From NCBI GenBank assembly GCA_019232985.1, contig JAFAMW010000047.1, positions 1 to 39,405 on the forward strand: 39,405 nt of DNA, given 5' to 3'. The notes beneath the pieces were generated by a model that worked only from the letters and a program-made list of their open reading frames with translations, was not told where the DNA came from and made no database searches. Below are positions 9,470 through 21,116 of this stretch, in pieces. This stretch comes from Roseateles sp. (GTDB taxonomy: Bacteria > Pseudomonadota > Gammaproteobacteria > Burkholderiales > Burkholderiaceae). Both the position numbers and the translations under genes were made by a program. Numbering within the stretch: the stretch's first letter is position 1; the number at the start of each line of letters is the position of its first letter.

Positions 9470-10315
9470 CCAAATCTTCCACCAGGGCTTGGGCGGCGGA
9501 ACGTTTTCCGCGAGGTACAGGCTCTTCGGGTAGTTCAGGCGCAGCACGCGCAGCGCGTCGTCACGCAGCTCGACCATGCCGAGCTTGTCGTAGCTTTTGA
9601 CGAGCATGTCGAGCGCCTGCTCGGCCGTCGGCGCGTGCGGGAACTCGCTGAGCGAGCGCTGCAGGCGGTTCGCCGCGGCGAGGTAGGCGCCGCGGTTGTA
9701 GTAGTAGCGCGCGACGTGGATCTCGTAGGCCGCGAGCGTGTTCGTGATGTAGTCGACGCGCACGCGCGCGTCCGGCGCGTAAATCGAGTTCGGGTACTGG
9801 TCGGCGAGCTGCTTGAACGCCTGCAGCGCGTCGCGCGTGGCCTGCTGGTCGCGCTCGGCGATGTCCTGGTTCGCGAGGCGGCCGAACAGGCCGAGGTCCT
9901 CGTTGAAGTTCACGATGCCCTTCATGTACAGGGCGTAGTCGACGGCCGGGCTCGAGGGGTTCAGGCGGATGAAGCGGTCGAGCGCGGTGATCGCCTCGGG
10001 GCGCTCGCCCGACTTGTAGTGGGCCCAGGCCTCGTCGAGGATCGCCTGCTGCGCCATCACGGTGCCGGCCGCGCGACCCTCGATCTTCTCGAAGGACTTG
10101 ATCGCACGTTCGTAGCTGCCGGACTCCATGTCGTCCTTGGCCTCTGCGTACAATTTGTCGAGGCCGGCCTGGGTGTTCGGGTCGTCCGCGGGCGTGGACG
10201 AGCAGCCGCTCAAGCCCGCCGCGGCAAGCGCCGTGGCGAGCGCCAGAACCAGGGCGCCACGCTGCCAGCCACTCGACGCCTGCGCTGTCTGGCGCTCCAC
10301 GCGAAATTCCATCAT
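9467..10315 (-). CDS. bamD: Outer membrane assembly lipoprotein BamD
   Basis: Essential lipoprotein of the beta-barrel assembly machine; it holds BamA and helps recognise unfolded outer-membrane proteins. The 282-residue precursor has a hydrophobic signal and a lipobox LSGC with the lipidated Cys near residue 38. TPR-type repeats follow, with typical segments SYERAIKSFEKIEGRAAG, SGERPEAITALDRFIRLNP and a tail rich in Pro and Trp (PPPKPWWKIW). The Cys is some 15 residues further in than in E. coli, so a start downstream of ATG 10315 (or at ATG 10312) is possible. The gene is divergent from rluD. Its probable -10 box overlaps the rluD start codon. bamB lies in the same window at 21113. Confidence 0.94.
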   Translation of the reverse strand: MMEFRVERQTAQASSGWQRGALVLALATALAAAGLSGCSSTPADDPNTQAGLDKLYAEAKDDMESGSYERAIKSFEKIEGRAAGTVMAQQAILDEAWAHYKSGERPEAITALDRFIRLNPSSPAVDYALYMKGIVNFNEDLGLFGRLANQDIAERDQQATRDALQAFKQLADQYPNSIYAPDARVRVDYITNTLAAYEIHVARYYYNRGAYLAAANRLQRSLSEFPHAPTAEQALDMLVKSYDKLGMVELRDDALRVLRLNYPKSLYLAENVPPPKPWWKIW

Positions 10316-10364
10316 GTTCTCAATCGGCGGCGACGGCCGCCCGGACGCTGAATAGGGAGCGGCG

Positions 10365-10370
10365 ATTATA
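10365..10370 (-). promoter_or_regulatory. Probable -10 box of bamD
   Basis: On the minus strand 10370-10365 reads TATAAT, 49 bp before the bamD start. The hexamer 17 bp upstream (CGGGGG) does not resemble a -35 box, so only the -10 element is supported. The same bases include the A of the rluD ATG at 10370-10372. Confidence 0.45.
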
Positions 10371-11398
10371 TGGGTCGGGTCGACATCCCCCCGGCGCTCG
10401 ACCAGGAGGTCGAGGACGACGCCGAACATCACGACGATCAGGACGCCCACGAGCGGCGCAGCCGCGTCGTCGACATGGCCGGACAGGGCGCGCGGCTCGA
10501 CCGCTGGCTCGTGCAGATGGCGCCCGAGTTCTCGCGCAATCACCTGCAGGCGCTGGTCGAGCGCGGCTGCGTGAGCGTCGATGGCCAGGTCCAGCGCAAG
10601 GACGCGCGCAAGCTCCGCTTGGGCGAGCGCGTCGAGGTCGAGCTGCAGCCGACGGCCGAGAGCCGCGCCTACCGGGCCGAGCCGATCGTGATTGCGATCG
10701 TGTTCGAGGACGAGCACCTGCTCGTCGTGGACAAGGCGCCGGGCATGGTCGTGCACCCGGCCGCCGGCAACTGGTCGGGCACGCTGATGAACGCGCTGCT
10801 CGCCCACCACGAGCCCGCGTTCGCGCTGCCGCGCGCGGGCATCGTGCACCGGCTCGACAAGGACACGAGCGGCCTGCTCGTGGTCGGCAAGACCCTGCCG
10901 GCCGTCACGGCGCTGCAGCGCATGATCGCGGCGCGCGAGGTGCACCGCGAGTACTTCGCGATCGCCCATGGCCGTGTCGACATGGCGCAGGCGATCGACG
11001 CGCCGCTGCGCCGCGACCCGGTGTCGCGCGTGAAGATGGCGATCGGCGCGGGCAAGCCAGCGCGGACCGACATTCACCCGATCGCGAGCGCCGAGGTCGG
11101 CGGCCGCGCGATCAGCGCCGTGCACTGCGTGCTGCACAGCGGGCGCACGCACCAGATCCGCGTCCACCTCGCCTCGCGCGGCCACCCGCTCGTCGCCGAC
11201 GCGCTGTACGGCGGCGCGCCGGCGCTGGGTCTCGCGCGCCAGGCGCTGCACGCCGCGAGGCTCCGCTTCGCCCACCCGATCACGGGCGTCGCGCTGCGTT
11301 TCGACGCGGCGCTGCCCGAGGACCTGTTGGCCGCCTGCGCCGAGGCGGGCTTGCCCCAGTTCGGGCTGCCCGCGGAGCTTGCTACAATGCTGCCTTGA
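10370..11398 (+). CDS. rluD: 23S rRNA pseudouridine synthase RluD
   Basis: RluA-family pseudouridine synthase. RluD converts U1911, U1915 and U1917 in helix 69 of 23S rRNA (E. coli numbering). The 342-residue protein has an acidic N-terminal tail (1-35), an S4 RNA-binding domain (about 41-88, ARLDRWLVQMAPEFSRNHLQ) and the catalytic domain with GIVHRLDKDTSGLLVV (catalytic Asp near 163) and HCVLHSGRTHQIRVHLAS. The start at ATG 10370 is favoured because GGGAGC lies 9-10 bp upstream; ATG 10475 (residue 36) would remove the acidic tail but keep the S4 domain. RluA or RluC are alternatives, but length and N-terminus fit RluD best. It diverges from bamD. Confidence 0.9.
   Translation: MGRVDIPPALDQEVEDDAEHHDDQDAHERRSRVVDMAGQGARLDRWLVQMAPEFSRNHLQALVERGCVSVDGQVQRKDARKLRLGERVEVELQPTAESRAYRAEPIVIAIVFEDEHLLVVDKAPGMVVHPAAGNWSGTLMNALLAHHEPAFALPRAGIVHRLDKDTSGLLVVGKTLPAVTALQRMIAAREVHREYFAIAHGRVDMAQAIDAPLRRDPVSRVKMAIGAGKPARTDIHPIASAEVGGRAISAVHCVLHSGRTHQIRVHLASRGHPLVADALYGGAPALGLARQALHAARLRFAHPITGVALRFDAALPEDLLAACAEAGLPQFGLPAELATMLP
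11383..11388 (+). promoter_or_regulatory. Possible -10 box of scpB-rluB
   Basis: TACAAT at 11383-11388 lies inside the last codons of rluD. It would give a leader of about 135 bases before the scpB ATG at 11531. The best -35 candidate at 17-bp spacing is TTCGGG (11360-11365), a poor match. The 132-bp gap 11399-11530 otherwise holds only an unconvincing 17-codon frame and a GCCTC and GAGGC inverted repeat. Confidence 0.35.
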
Positions 11399-11530
11399 CG
11401 AGCGCCGTGGTGCGCCCGTCCCGCCATGCGCTTCGAGACGAAGTCGTCGCATGAGCCCAGCCGCCTCGCTTGCCGCTGAAGAGGCGATTTCACGCCAGAA
11501 CGCCCGCTTGAACCGGGACCGACGGAGTCA

Positions 11531-12240
<710 letters not shown>

Positions 12241-12244
<4 letters not shown>

Positions 12245-14256
12245 ATTCCAACGACAACGACACCCCGCTCGAGACCGCCACCGCGCCGCCCGCGGAGGGC
12301 GAAGAGGGCGCCGCCCCGAAGCGCAAGCGCGCGCCGCGCAAGACGGCTGCCGCCGTCGAAGCCGGCGAGACGACTGAAGCCGCACCGGCTGCCGGGGCTG
12401 GCGGCGAGGTTGCCGAGGCCGCGCCGAAGCGCCGCGCGCCGCGCAAGAAGGTCGCCGAAGCGGCGGCCGAGGCCGCGCCGGCCGAAGCGCTTGCCGCGGC
12501 CGACGTGGCGCCGGCCCTGGCCGTGGCCGCGCCGGTCGAAGCGGCGGCGCCGACCGCCGCCGGCGTCGACGCGGGCGATGCCGGCGAATCCGCCGAAGCG
12601 TCCGGGGCCGAAGGCGAGGGTGGCGACGCGGCCGATGCCGGCGACGAGCGCGGCGGGCGTCGCCGCAACCGTCGGCGCGGCCGCAACCGCGGCGAGGGCG
12701 GCGAGGCCGGCGACGGCGCCGAAGGCGGCGGCAACGGCGAACGCGTGCAGCGCAACGACGCCGCCCCGGCCGAACCCGCGCCCGAACTGCTCGCCGCGGT
12801 CGGCGAACGCTTTGCCGAGGTGCTGTCGGGCAGCTTCGACGCCGAAGGCGAAGCGGCGGCCGCGCCGGTCGCCGCCGAGGCGGTCGCCGAGCAAGGGTCG
12901 GACGACGACGAAGAAGGCGACGAGGACGGCGACGACGAGTCCAGGCGCGTGCTCGCGCCCGAGCCCGACGCGCCCAAGCTGCAGAAGGTGCTGGCCCAGG
13001 CCGGCGTCGGCTCGCGCCGCGACATCGAGAACATGATCGCCGACGGCAAGATCGAGGTGAACGGCGACGTCGCGCATATCGGCCAGCGCATCAGCTTCGG
13101 CGACCGCGTGTCCGTGAACGGCAAGCCGATCAAGGTCCGCATCCAGCCGCCGGCGCCGCGCATCCTCGCGTACCACAAGCCGACCGGCGAGGTCGTGACC
13201 TTCAACGACCCCGAGGGCCGCCCGACCGTGTTCCGCCACCTGCCGCGCCTGCAGCACGGCAAGTGGCAATCGGTCGGCCGCCTCGACATCAACACCGAAG
13301 GCCTGCTGCTGTTCACGAACTCGGGCGAGCTCGCGAACCAGCTCATGCACCCGCGCTTCGGCGTCGAGCGCGAGTACGCGGCGCGCGTGCTCGGCACCCT
13401 CAACGACGAGCAGCGCCAGCGCCTGCTCGCGGGCGTCGATGTCGACGGCCAGCAGGCTTCGTTCAAGAGCATCGAGGACGGCGGCGGCGAAGGCGTGAAC
13501 CGCTGGTACCGCGTCACGATCACCGAAGGCCGCAACCGCGAGGTGCGCAAGCTGTTCGAGGCGGTGGGCATGGCCGTGAGCCGCCTGATCCGCATCCGTT
13601 ACGGCACCGTCGTGCTGCCACGCGGCCTGCGCCGCGGCGTCTACGTCGAGCTCGGCGACGACGACGTGCGCGTGATCCGCCGCCTGACCGGCTTCGACCG
13701 CCTGCGTGGCGGCGACGGCGAGCGCGGCGAGCGCAATGATCGCGGCGGCAACAACCGCAACGACCGCGACAACAAGCAGGGTGGCGGCAAGAACCGCGGC
13801 CGCTCCGACCGCAACGCCAACAGCGGCCCGCGTCCGAGCCGCCCAGAGGCGCCGCGCCAGGAGCCCCAGCAGCGCCAACCCGAGCGCGATCGCTACCAGG
13901 GCCCGCGCGACGACGACGACGATGGCGGCGACGACGACTTCATGCCGCGCAACATCAACCCGCTCGAGCAGACCTTCGACCGTCGTTTCGCGACTGGGGC
14001 TAAGCGCGGCTTCCCGTCCGGCTTCGGCGCGGGCGGCAGCGGCGCCCACGGCACCGGCGCGCCGGGCCGCGGCAACCACAAGCCGAACAAGGGTGGTGGC
14101 GGCGGCGGCGGCCCCAAGCAGCCCGATCCGATGCAGACCTCGATGGGCTATATCGGCGCCGACGCGTTCCAGCGCCGCCGTGGCGGCGGCGGCGGCGGCG
14201 GTCACGGCGGTGGCGGTGGCGGGCGCGGTGGGCGCGGCGGCGGTCGCAGCCGTTGA
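12241..14256 (+). CDS. rluB: 23S rRNA pseudouridine synthase RluB with long low-complexity extensions
   Basis: RsuA-family pseudouridine synthase; RluB modifies U2605 of 23S rRNA in E. coli numbering. The 671-residue product is more than twice the E. coli length of 291. The conserved core is only the middle: an S4 domain from about 246 ([20 protein letters not shown]) and the catalytic domain with [19 protein letters not shown] (catalytic Asp near 349) and the [11 protein letters not shown] segment, ending near 488. Residues 1-240 are Ala, Glu and Arg rich with repeated [13 protein letters not shown] basic patches and an Arg-rich block. Residues 490-671 are Arg, Asn, Asp and Gly rich, ending in glycine runs ([17 protein letters not shown]). 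Both tails look disordered and may bind RNA. RluE/RluF are less likely given the linkage to scpB. Confidence 0.92.
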
Positions 14257-14280
14257 CGCGGTGCCTCAACGCTGACGCAG

Positions 14281-14286
14281 TACAAT
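14281..14286 (+). promoter_or_regulatory. Probable -10 box of ndk
   Basis: TACAAT lies 43 bp before the ndk ATG, in the 73-bp gap after rluB. A TTGACG is present at 14253-14258, but the spacing of 22 bp is longer than sigma-70 promoters use, so the -35 element is unproven. A good ribosome site (CGGAG) precedes the ATG. Confidence 0.45.
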
Positions 14287-14329
14287 CGACGGTTTCCCTG
14301 AATTTGCCTTAAAAAAACGGAGCACTCCC

Positions 14330-14755
14330 ATGGCGATCGAACGCACCCTGTCCATCATCAAGCCCGATGCCGTCGCGAAGAACGTGATCGGCCAGATCTA
14401 CGCGCGCTTCGAAGGCGCCGGCCTCAAGGTCGTCGCGGCCAAGATGGCCCACCTGTCGCGCGGCGAAGCCGAAGCCTTCTACGCGGTCCACAAGGCCCGC
14501 CCGTTCTTCAACGACCTGGTCACGTTCATGATCTCGGGCCCGGTGATGATCCAGGCGCTCGAAGGCGAGAACGCGATCCTGAAGAACCGCGAACTGATGG
14601 GCGCGACCGACCCTAAGAAGGCCGAGAAGGGCACGATCCGCGCCGACTTCGCCGACAGCATCGACGCGAACGCCGTGCACGGCTCGGACGCGCCCGAGAC
14701 GGCTGCCGTCGAAATCGCGTTCTTCTTCCCCGGCATGAACGTCTACAGCCGCTGA
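14330..14755 (+). CDS. ndk: Nucleoside diphosphate kinase
   Basis: Transfers the gamma-phosphate of ATP to other nucleoside diphosphates through a phospho-histidine, balancing cellular NTP and dNTP pools. The 141-residue protein is full length, with the N-terminal [13 protein letters not shown], the kinase ring residues around [12 protein letters not shown], and the active-site segment ANAVHGSD (His117). The start is well supported by CGGAG about 8 bp upstream. It is the first gene of the long plus-strand series; rlmN follows after 26 bp. Confidence 0.98.
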   Translation: MAIERTLSIIKPDAVAKNVIGQIYARFEGAGLKVVAAKMAHLSRGEAEAFYAVHKARPFFNDLVTFMISGPVMIQALEGENAILKNRELMGATDPKKAEKGTIRADFADSIDANAVHGSDAPETAAVEIAFFFPGMNVYSR

Positions 14756-14781
14756 TCCGGCGGGCTGTAACGCATCCATCC

Positions 14782-15906
14782 ATGGAAACGGTCAACCTGC
14801 TCGGATTCGATCTCGACGGGTTGGCTGCGTACTGCGAGCAGCTGGGCGAGAAGCGCTTTCGCGCGACCCAGCTGTTCCGCTGGATCCACCAGAAGGGCGC
14901 GAGCGACTTCGGCCAGATGAGCGATCTGGCGAAGTCGCTGCGCGACAAGCTGGCCAGCCGCGCCGAGATCCGTGCGCTGTCGGTCATCTCCGAACATGTC
15001 TCCGCCGACGGCACGGTCAAATGGCTGTTCGACGTCGGCGCCGGCAACGCGGTCGAGGCCGTGTTCATCCCCGAGGACGACCGCGGCACGCTGTGCGTCT
15101 CTTCGCAGGCCGGCTGCGCGGTCGGCTGCCGCTTCTGCTCGACCGGCCACCAGGGCTTCAGCCGCAACCTCGAGACGAGCGAGATCGTCGCCCAGCTCTG
15201 GTTCGCCGAGCACAGCCTGCGCGCCCGCCTGCAGACCACCGAGCGCGTGATCAGCAATGTCGTGATGATGGGCATGGGCGAGCCGCTGCAGAACTATGCG
15301 GCGCTCGTGCCGGCGCTCAAGACCATGCTCGACGACCATGGCTACGGCCTGTCGCGGCGCCGCGTGACGGTCTCGACCTCGGGCGTCGTGCCCATGATCG
15401 ACCGCCTGCGCGAGGATTGCCCGGTCGCGCTCGCCGTGTCGCTGCACGCGCCGAACGACGCGCTGCGCGACCCGCTGGTGCCGCTGAACCGCAAATACCC
15501 GATCGCCGAGCTGCTCGACGCGTGCCGTCGCTACCTCGAGGCCGCGCCGCGCGACTTCATCACCTTCGAATACTGCATGCTCGACGGCGTCAACGACACG
15601 CCCGGGCACGCGGCCGAACTGGTCGGGCTGCTCAAGGGCAAGGTCGCGTGCAAGCTCAACCTGATCCCGTTCAACCCGTTCCCGGCCTCGGGACTGAAGC
15701 GCAGCAGCAACGAACGCGTGCGCGCGTTCGGCGACGTGCTGCTGCAGGCCGGCATCGTCACGACGATCCGCAAGACCCGTGGCGACGATATCGACGCGGC
15801 CTGCGGCCAGCTCGCCGGCGAGGTCCAGGACCGGACCCGCGCGCATCTGCGCATGGTGCGGGCCCCCGTGGTGGTGGTAAAAGGCGGGGCCTCCAAGCCA
15901 GCCTAG
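14782..15906 (+). CDS. rlmN: Dual-specificity 23S rRNA/tRNA adenine-C2 methyltransferase RlmN
   Basis: Radical-SAM enzyme that methylates C2 of A2503 in 23S rRNA and of A37 in some tRNAs. The 374-residue protein shows an N-terminal helical domain ([16 protein letters not shown]), the CxxxCxxC cluster motif [12 protein letters not shown] (Cys112, 116, 119), the glycine-rich [13 protein letters not shown] segment, and the late cysteine that forms the methyl-carrying adduct (Cys341, in DIDAACGQL). All catalytic residues are present. The ATG at 14782 has no clear Shine-Dalgarno sequence, but it fits the family N-terminus. pilW follows 26 bp after the stop. Confidence 0.97.
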   Translation: METVNLLGFDLDGLAAYCEQLGEKRFRATQLFRWIHQKGASDFGQMSDLAKSLRDKLASRAEIRALSVISEHVSADGTVKWLFDVGAGNAVEAVFIPEDDRGTLCVSSQAGCAVGCRFCSTGHQGFSRNLETSEIVAQLWFAEHSLRARLQTTERVISNVVMMGMGEPLQNYAALVPALKTMLDDHGYGLSRRRVTVSTSGVVPMIDRLREDCPVALAVSLHAPNDALRDPLVPLNRKYPIAELLDACRRYLEAAPRDFITFEYCMLDGVNDTPGHAAELVGLLKGKVACKLNLIPFNPFPASGLKRSSNERVRAFGDVLLQAGIVTTIRKTRGDDIDAACGQLAGEVQDRTRAHLRMVRAPVVVVKGGASKPA

Positions 15907-15932
15907 GCGCGCGTAGCGCCGCGAGACCCGAC

Positions 15933-16757
15933 ATGACCGAAGCGCGACCCGAACTGCCCCGACCGCTGCCGACCCGACGCTGGATCGCGTGGCCCGCCAT
16001 GCTCGCGCTGTGCGCAGGCCTCGGCGCCTGCGGCACGCCGGGACCGGGCGCGACGCCGCGCACCAATTCCGACCAGACCGACGTCGACAAGCGCGCGGCC
16101 GTGCATATCGACCTCGCCGCCGGCTACTTCAGCCGCGGCATGAACACGACGGCGCTCGACGAGACCAAGCAGGCGCTCGCGATCAAGCCCAAGTCGGTCG
16201 AGGCGATGAACCTGCAGGCGCTGGTCTACGCGGCGATGGGCGAGACGCGCCTTGCCGACGAGACCTTCCACAACGCAATCGCGGCGGCGCCGAACAACGC
16301 CGACACGCTGCACAACTACGGCTGGATGCTGTGCCAGCAGCGCCGCTACGACGAGGCCGAGCGCCAGTTCAACGCGGCGCTCGCCCAGCCCGACTACCGC
16401 GGCACCTCGCGCACGCTGCGCGCCGCGGGCGTCTGCGAGGTGCGCGCCGGCGACAACGCGAAGGCCGAGCTCACGCTGAACAAGGCCTTCGAGGCCGACC
16501 CGGCCGACCCGGGGACGAACTACAGCCTCGCCGAGGTGCTGCTGCGCAACGGCAAGTTCGACCGCGCGCTGTTCTATATCAAGCGCGTGAACGCGGTGCC
16601 GGCGCAGGTCACCTCGCAAAGCCTGTGGCTGCAGCTGCGCATCTCCAGGCGCATGGACGACACGCTCGGCGTCAAGGTGCTGGCGGAGCAGCTGCACAAG
16701 GACTTCGCGCAGTCGGCCGAAACCCAGGCATTCGACGCGGGGCGCTTCGATGAGTGA
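15933..16757 (+). CDS. pilW: Type IV pilus biogenesis lipoprotein PilW/PilF
   Basis: TPR lipoprotein (pilotin) that helps the secretin PilQ assemble in the outer membrane for type IV pili. The 274-residue precursor has a short basic N-terminus, a hydrophobic segment (about 18-31) and a lipobox LGAC with Cys33. At least five TPR-like units follow, for example AVHIDLAAGYFSRGMNTTAL, AMNLQALVYAAMGETRLADE, TLHNYGWMLCQQRRYDEAER and GTNYSLAEVLLRNGKFDRAL. The placement between rlmN and rodZ is the classic location of pilF/pilW in proteobacteria and supports the call. Its stop overlaps the rodZ start by 8 bp. No other pilus gene is in this window. Confidence 0.92.
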   Translation: MTEARPELPRPLPTRRWIAWPAMLALCAGLGACGTPGPGATPRTNSDQTDVDKRAAVHIDLAAGYFSRGMNTTALDETKQALAIKPKSVEAMNLQALVYAAMGETRLADETFHNAIAAAPNNADTLHNYGWMLCQQRRYDEAERQFNAALAQPDYRGTSRTLRAAGVCEVRAGDNAKAELTLNKAFEADPADPGTNYSLAEVLLRNGKFDRALFYIKRVNAVPAQVTSQSLWLQLRISRRMDDTLGVKVLAEQLHKDFAQSAETQAFDAGRFDE

Positions 16758-17781
16758 GGACATGCGCATGGCGGACGAGGAGCGCATGCCGGAAGGCGCG
16801 GCGCTGCCGGCCGAACCCGCGCGCGAACCGGCGAGCGCCGGCCAGCTGCTGCGCGCGGCGCGCGAGGCGCGCGGCCTGCACATCGCGGCGCTCGCCGCGA
16901 TGCTCAAGGTCCCGCAGGCCAAGCTCGAGATGCTCGAGGCCGACCGCTGGCGCGAGCTGCCCGACGCGACCTTCGCGCGCGCGCTCGCGAAGGCAGTCTG
17001 CCGCACCCTCAAGATCGACGCGGCGCCGGTGCTCGAGCTGCTGCCGCGCGAGCAGGATCGCGAGCTCAACGTGTCGCTGGGGCTGAACACGCCCTACCGC
17101 GATCGCGGCGAGGGCAGCCGTGGGTTCTCGCCGAGCGCGGTCGCCAAGCCGGTCGTCTGGGCGCCCGTGCTGCTGCTCGTCGCGGCCGGCGCGGTCTACC
17201 TCGCGCCGCCGCTGCACCTGAACGAACCGGCCGCGGCGCCGGCGGCCTCGGCCGCCATCGCGCCGGCGGTCGACGCGGCCACGACGCCCGCGAGCGACGC
17301 GAGCGTGGCGCCGGCCGACGCGGGCACGCCCGCCGCGAGCGGCTCGAGCGGCGGGCCGGGCGCCACGCCGGTGCCGACGCTGGCCGCCGCGACGGCCGTC
17401 GCCTCGCCCGCGGCCGCGGTGCCCGAGCCGACCCGGCCTGCCGCCTCGGCCGCCGCGAGCCCGCCGCCCAAGCCGGCCGCCGCGTCCGCGAGCGTGGCGC
17501 TCGCGACGAGCCAGGGCGCGGCCAGCCAGGTCGTCAGCGGCGACGCGTTGCCGCTGACGCTCAAGACCACGGCCGAGACCTGGGTCCAGATCACCGACGC
17601 GAGCGGCCAGACCCTGGTCTCGCGCCTGATTCCCGCCGGCAGCGAGCAGGTGTTTGCGGGCACCCCGCCGCTCAGGGTCACGATCGGCAATGTCTCGGGC
17701 GCGCAGCTGCTGCTGCGCGGCCAGGCGCTGGACCTGGCGGCGCGCGCGCAGAACAATGTCGCACGCCTAGAAGTGCAATGA
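16750..17781 (+). CDS. rodZ: Cytoskeletal protein RodZ
   Basis: Membrane-spanning partner of MreB that links the cytoskeleton to the wall-elongation machinery. The 343-residue protein has a cytoplasmic helix-turn-helix domain (about 30-100; [40 protein letters not shown]), one transmembrane segment (about 134-153, [20 protein letters not shown]), a long Ala/Pro/Ser-rich periplasmic linker, and the C-terminal beta domain (DUF4115) with [19 protein letters not shown] and [17 protein letters not shown]. All parts are in the usual order. The start ATG 16750 lies within the last codons of pilW. ispG follows after 16 bp. Confidence 0.95.
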   Translation: MSEDMRMADEERMPEGAALPAEPAREPASAGQLLRAAREARGLHIAALAAMLKVPQAKLEMLEADRWRELPDATFARALAKAVCRTLKIDAAPVLELLPREQDRELNVSLGLNTPYRDRGEGSRGFSPSAVAKPVVWAPVLLLVAAGAVYLAPPLHLNEPAAAPAASAAIAPAVDAATTPASDASVAPADAGTPAASGSSGGPGATPVPTLAAATAVASPAAAVPEPTRPAASAAASPPPKPAAASASVALATSQGAASQVVSGDALPLTLKTTAETWVQITDASGQTLVSRLIPAGSEQVFAGTPPLRVTIGNVSGAQLLLRGQALDLAARAQNNVARLEVQ

Positions 17782-17797
17782 ACTGAGCAGTCAACAG

Positions 17798-19066
<1,269 letters not shown>

Positions 19067-19076
19067 TCCCCCAAAA

Positions 19077-20390
19077 ATGACCGACAAGAAGTTGCAGCCC
19101 CTTCAGGCCGTGAAGGGCATGAACGACATCCTGCCGCCGGAATCGGCGCGCTGGGAATGGCTCGAGGCCAGGATGCGCAGCGTGCTGCAGCGCTACGGCT
19201 ACCAGAACGTGCGCACGCCGATCGTCGAGCCGACCGCGCTGTTCGTGCGCGGCATCGGCGAGGTCACCGACATCGTCGAAAAAGAGATGTACGCGTTCGA
19301 GGACCGCGCCGACAAGCATGGCCAGGCCGAGCACCTCGCGCTGCGCCCCGAGATGACGGCCGGCGTCGTGCGCGCGATGACCGAGCATTCGTTTCTGCGC
19401 GACGGCGGCCGCCGGCTCTACTACTTCGGCCCGATGTTCCGCCGCGAGAAGCCGCAAAAGGGCCGCTACCGCCAGTTCCACCAGATGGGCGTCGAGGCGC
19501 TCGGCTTCGCGGGCCCCGACGTCGACGCCGAGGTGATCCTGATGGGCAGCCGCCTGCTGCGCGAGCTCGGCCTCGTCGCGGGCGAGCATTTCCGGCTCGA
19601 GCTCAACTGCCTCGGCGCGCCCGACGAGCGCCGCGCGCACCGCGAGGCGCTCGTCGCCTACCTCGAGCAGCACAAGGCGCTGCTCGACGAGGACAGCCAG
19701 CGCCGCATGTTCACCAACCCGCTGCGCGTGCTCGACACCAAGAACCCGGCGCTGCAGGCGATGGCCGACGGCGCGCCCAAGCTGCTCGACTTCCTCGGCG
19801 CGGCCTCGCTCGCGCATTTCGACGGCGTGCGCGCGGCGCTCGACGCGGCCGGCGTCGCCTACCGCATCAACCCGCGCCTCGTGCGCGGCCTCGACTACTA
19901 CAACCTGACCGTGTTCGAGTGGGTCACCGACAAGCTCGGCGCCCAGGGCACGGTCTGCGGCGGCGGCCGCTACGACGGCCTGATCGAACAGCTCGGCGGC
20001 AAGCCCGCGCCGGCGGTCGGCTTCGGCATGGGCATCGAGCGCATGCTGCTGCTGCTCGAGGAGGTCGGTGTCGCGCCGGCCGCGCCCGCGCCGCAGGCCT
20101 ACGCGATCGTGCCGCCGGGCGAGGACGCGAGCGTGCTGCCGCGCGTGCTGAGCGCGCTCGAGGCGTTGCGCGGCGCCGGCGTCGCCGTCGTGCTCAACGC
20201 CGGCGGCGGCAGCATGAAGGCGCAGTTCCGCCGCGCCGACGCGAGCGGCGCGGCCTGGGCGCTGATCTTCGGCGCCGACGAACTGGCCGCGGGCCAGGTC
20301 GGCGTCAAGCCGCTGCGCGCCGAAGGCGAGCAGCGCGCCCGACCGCTCGCCGACGCGGCTGCCTGGGCGGCCGAGCTGCTCGACGCATAA
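19077..20390 (+). CDS. hisS: Histidyl-tRNA synthetase
   Basis: Class II aminoacyl-tRNA synthetase that charges tRNA-His. The 437-residue protein shows [13 protein letters not shown] at the N-terminus, motif 1 ([17 protein letters not shown]), motif 2 ([20 protein letters not shown]), the histidine-specific [13 protein letters not shown] and motif 3 ([15 protein letters not shown]). A C-terminal anticodon-binding domain of about 100 residues follows. It lies 10 bp after ispG and 45 bp before the YfgM-like gene. The paralogue hisZ lies at 27660 and lacks this C-terminal domain. The start lacks an obvious Shine-Dalgarno sequence. Confidence 0.97.
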   Translation: MTDKKLQPLQAVKGMNDILPPESARWEWLEARMRSVLQRYGYQNVRTPIVEPTALFVRGIGEVTDIVEKEMYAFEDRADKHGQAEHLALRPEMTAGVVRAMTEHSFLRDGGRRLYYFGPMFRREKPQKGRYRQFHQMGVEALGFAGPDVDAEVILMGSRLLRELGLVAGEHFRLELNCLGAPDERRAHREALVAYLEQHKALLDEDSQRRMFTNPLRVLDTKNPALQAMADGAPKLLDFLGAASLAHFDGVRAALDAAGVAYRINPRLVRGLDYYNLTVFEWVTDKLGAQGTVCGGGRYDGLIEQLGGKPAPAVGFGMGIERMLLLLEEVGVAPAAPAPQAYAIVPPGEDASVLPRVLSALEALRGAGVAVVLNAGGGSMKAQFRRADASGAAWALIFGADELAAGQVGVKPLRAEGEQRARPLADAAAWAAELLDA

Positions 20391-20435
20391 TCCCGGCTTC
20401 GCCGCCCAATTCACGGAATACGGAACCGTTTTTTC

Positions 20436-21116
20436 ATGGCCTCGCATCTCGATCTCGAAGAACAAGAACAGCTAGAGCAACTCAAGGCCTTCTGGTCGCG
20501 CTGGGGCAACCTGATCACGTGGCTGCTGACCGCGGCGCTGGCCGTGTTCGCGGCCTACGTCGGCTGGAACCGCTGGCAGGACAGCCAGGCGCTCGCGGCC
20601 GAGCAGATCTACGGCTCGCTCGAAAGCGCCTACAACGCCGCGAACGGCGGCGCGGCCGACCCGGCCAAGGTCGCGAGCATCTGGGGCGACCTCCAGGACA
20701 AGTACCCGCGCACCAACTACGCGTCGCAGGGCGGCCTGCTCGCGGCGCGCCTGCAGGCCGATTCGGGCAAGCCGGAGGACGCGCGCAAGACCCTCGCCTG
20801 GGTCGGCGAGCACGGCAGCACGCAGAACTACCGCGACGTCGCGAACCTGCGCCTCGCGGCGCTCGCGATGGACGCGAAGCAGCTCGACGCCGCGGGCAAG
20901 GCGCTCGACGCGGTCAAGGGCCCCGAGTTCGAGGCGCTCGTCGCCGACCGCCGCGGCGATCTCGCGCTGCTCGCGAACAAGCCGGGCGACGCGAAGACCC
21001 AGTTCGAGAAGGCCTACGCGGCGCTCGCCGCGGGCGCGCCGTACAAGCAGCTGCTCGGCTACAAGCTCGCGAGCCTCGGCGTGACCGTCGCCGCCGACAC
21101 GGGAGCCGCGCGATGA
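20436..21116 (+). CDS. YfgM-like membrane-anchored TPR protein
   Basis: A 226-residue inner-membrane protein with a short acidic cytoplasmic tail (DLEEQEQLEQLKAFW), one transmembrane helix (about 25-44, NLITWLLTAALAVFAAYVGW) and a periplasmic TPR-like domain. E. coli YfgM has the same shape; it is an ancillary subunit of the SecYEG translocon that works with the chaperone PpiD. The place between hisS and bamB is the same as in E. coli. The stop overlaps the bamB start (ATGA at 21113-21116). A T6 run precedes the ATG, and no clear promoter is seen. Confidence 0.92.
   Translation: MASHLDLEEQEQLEQLKAFWSRWGNLITWLLTAALAVFAAYVGWNRWQDSQALAAEQIYGSLESAYNAANGGAADPAKVASIWGDLQDKYPRTNYASQGGLLAARLQADSGKPEDARKTLAWVGEHGSTQNYRDVANLRLAALAMDAKQLDAAGKALDAVKGPEFEALVADRRGDLALLANKPGDAKTQFEKAYAALAAGAPYKQLLGYKLASLGVTVAADTGAAR

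Noticed and set aside
11426..11479. A 17-codon frame (MRFETKSSHEPSRLACR) in the scpB leader, considered as a leader peptide.
   Set aside because: No ribosome site, no attenuator-like alternative stems and no amino-acid run of regulatory meaning.
13700..14256. A separate Gly/Arg-rich RNA-binding gene at the end of rluB.
   Set aside because: The frame is continuous with the RluB core, and no start codon with a ribosome site begins there.
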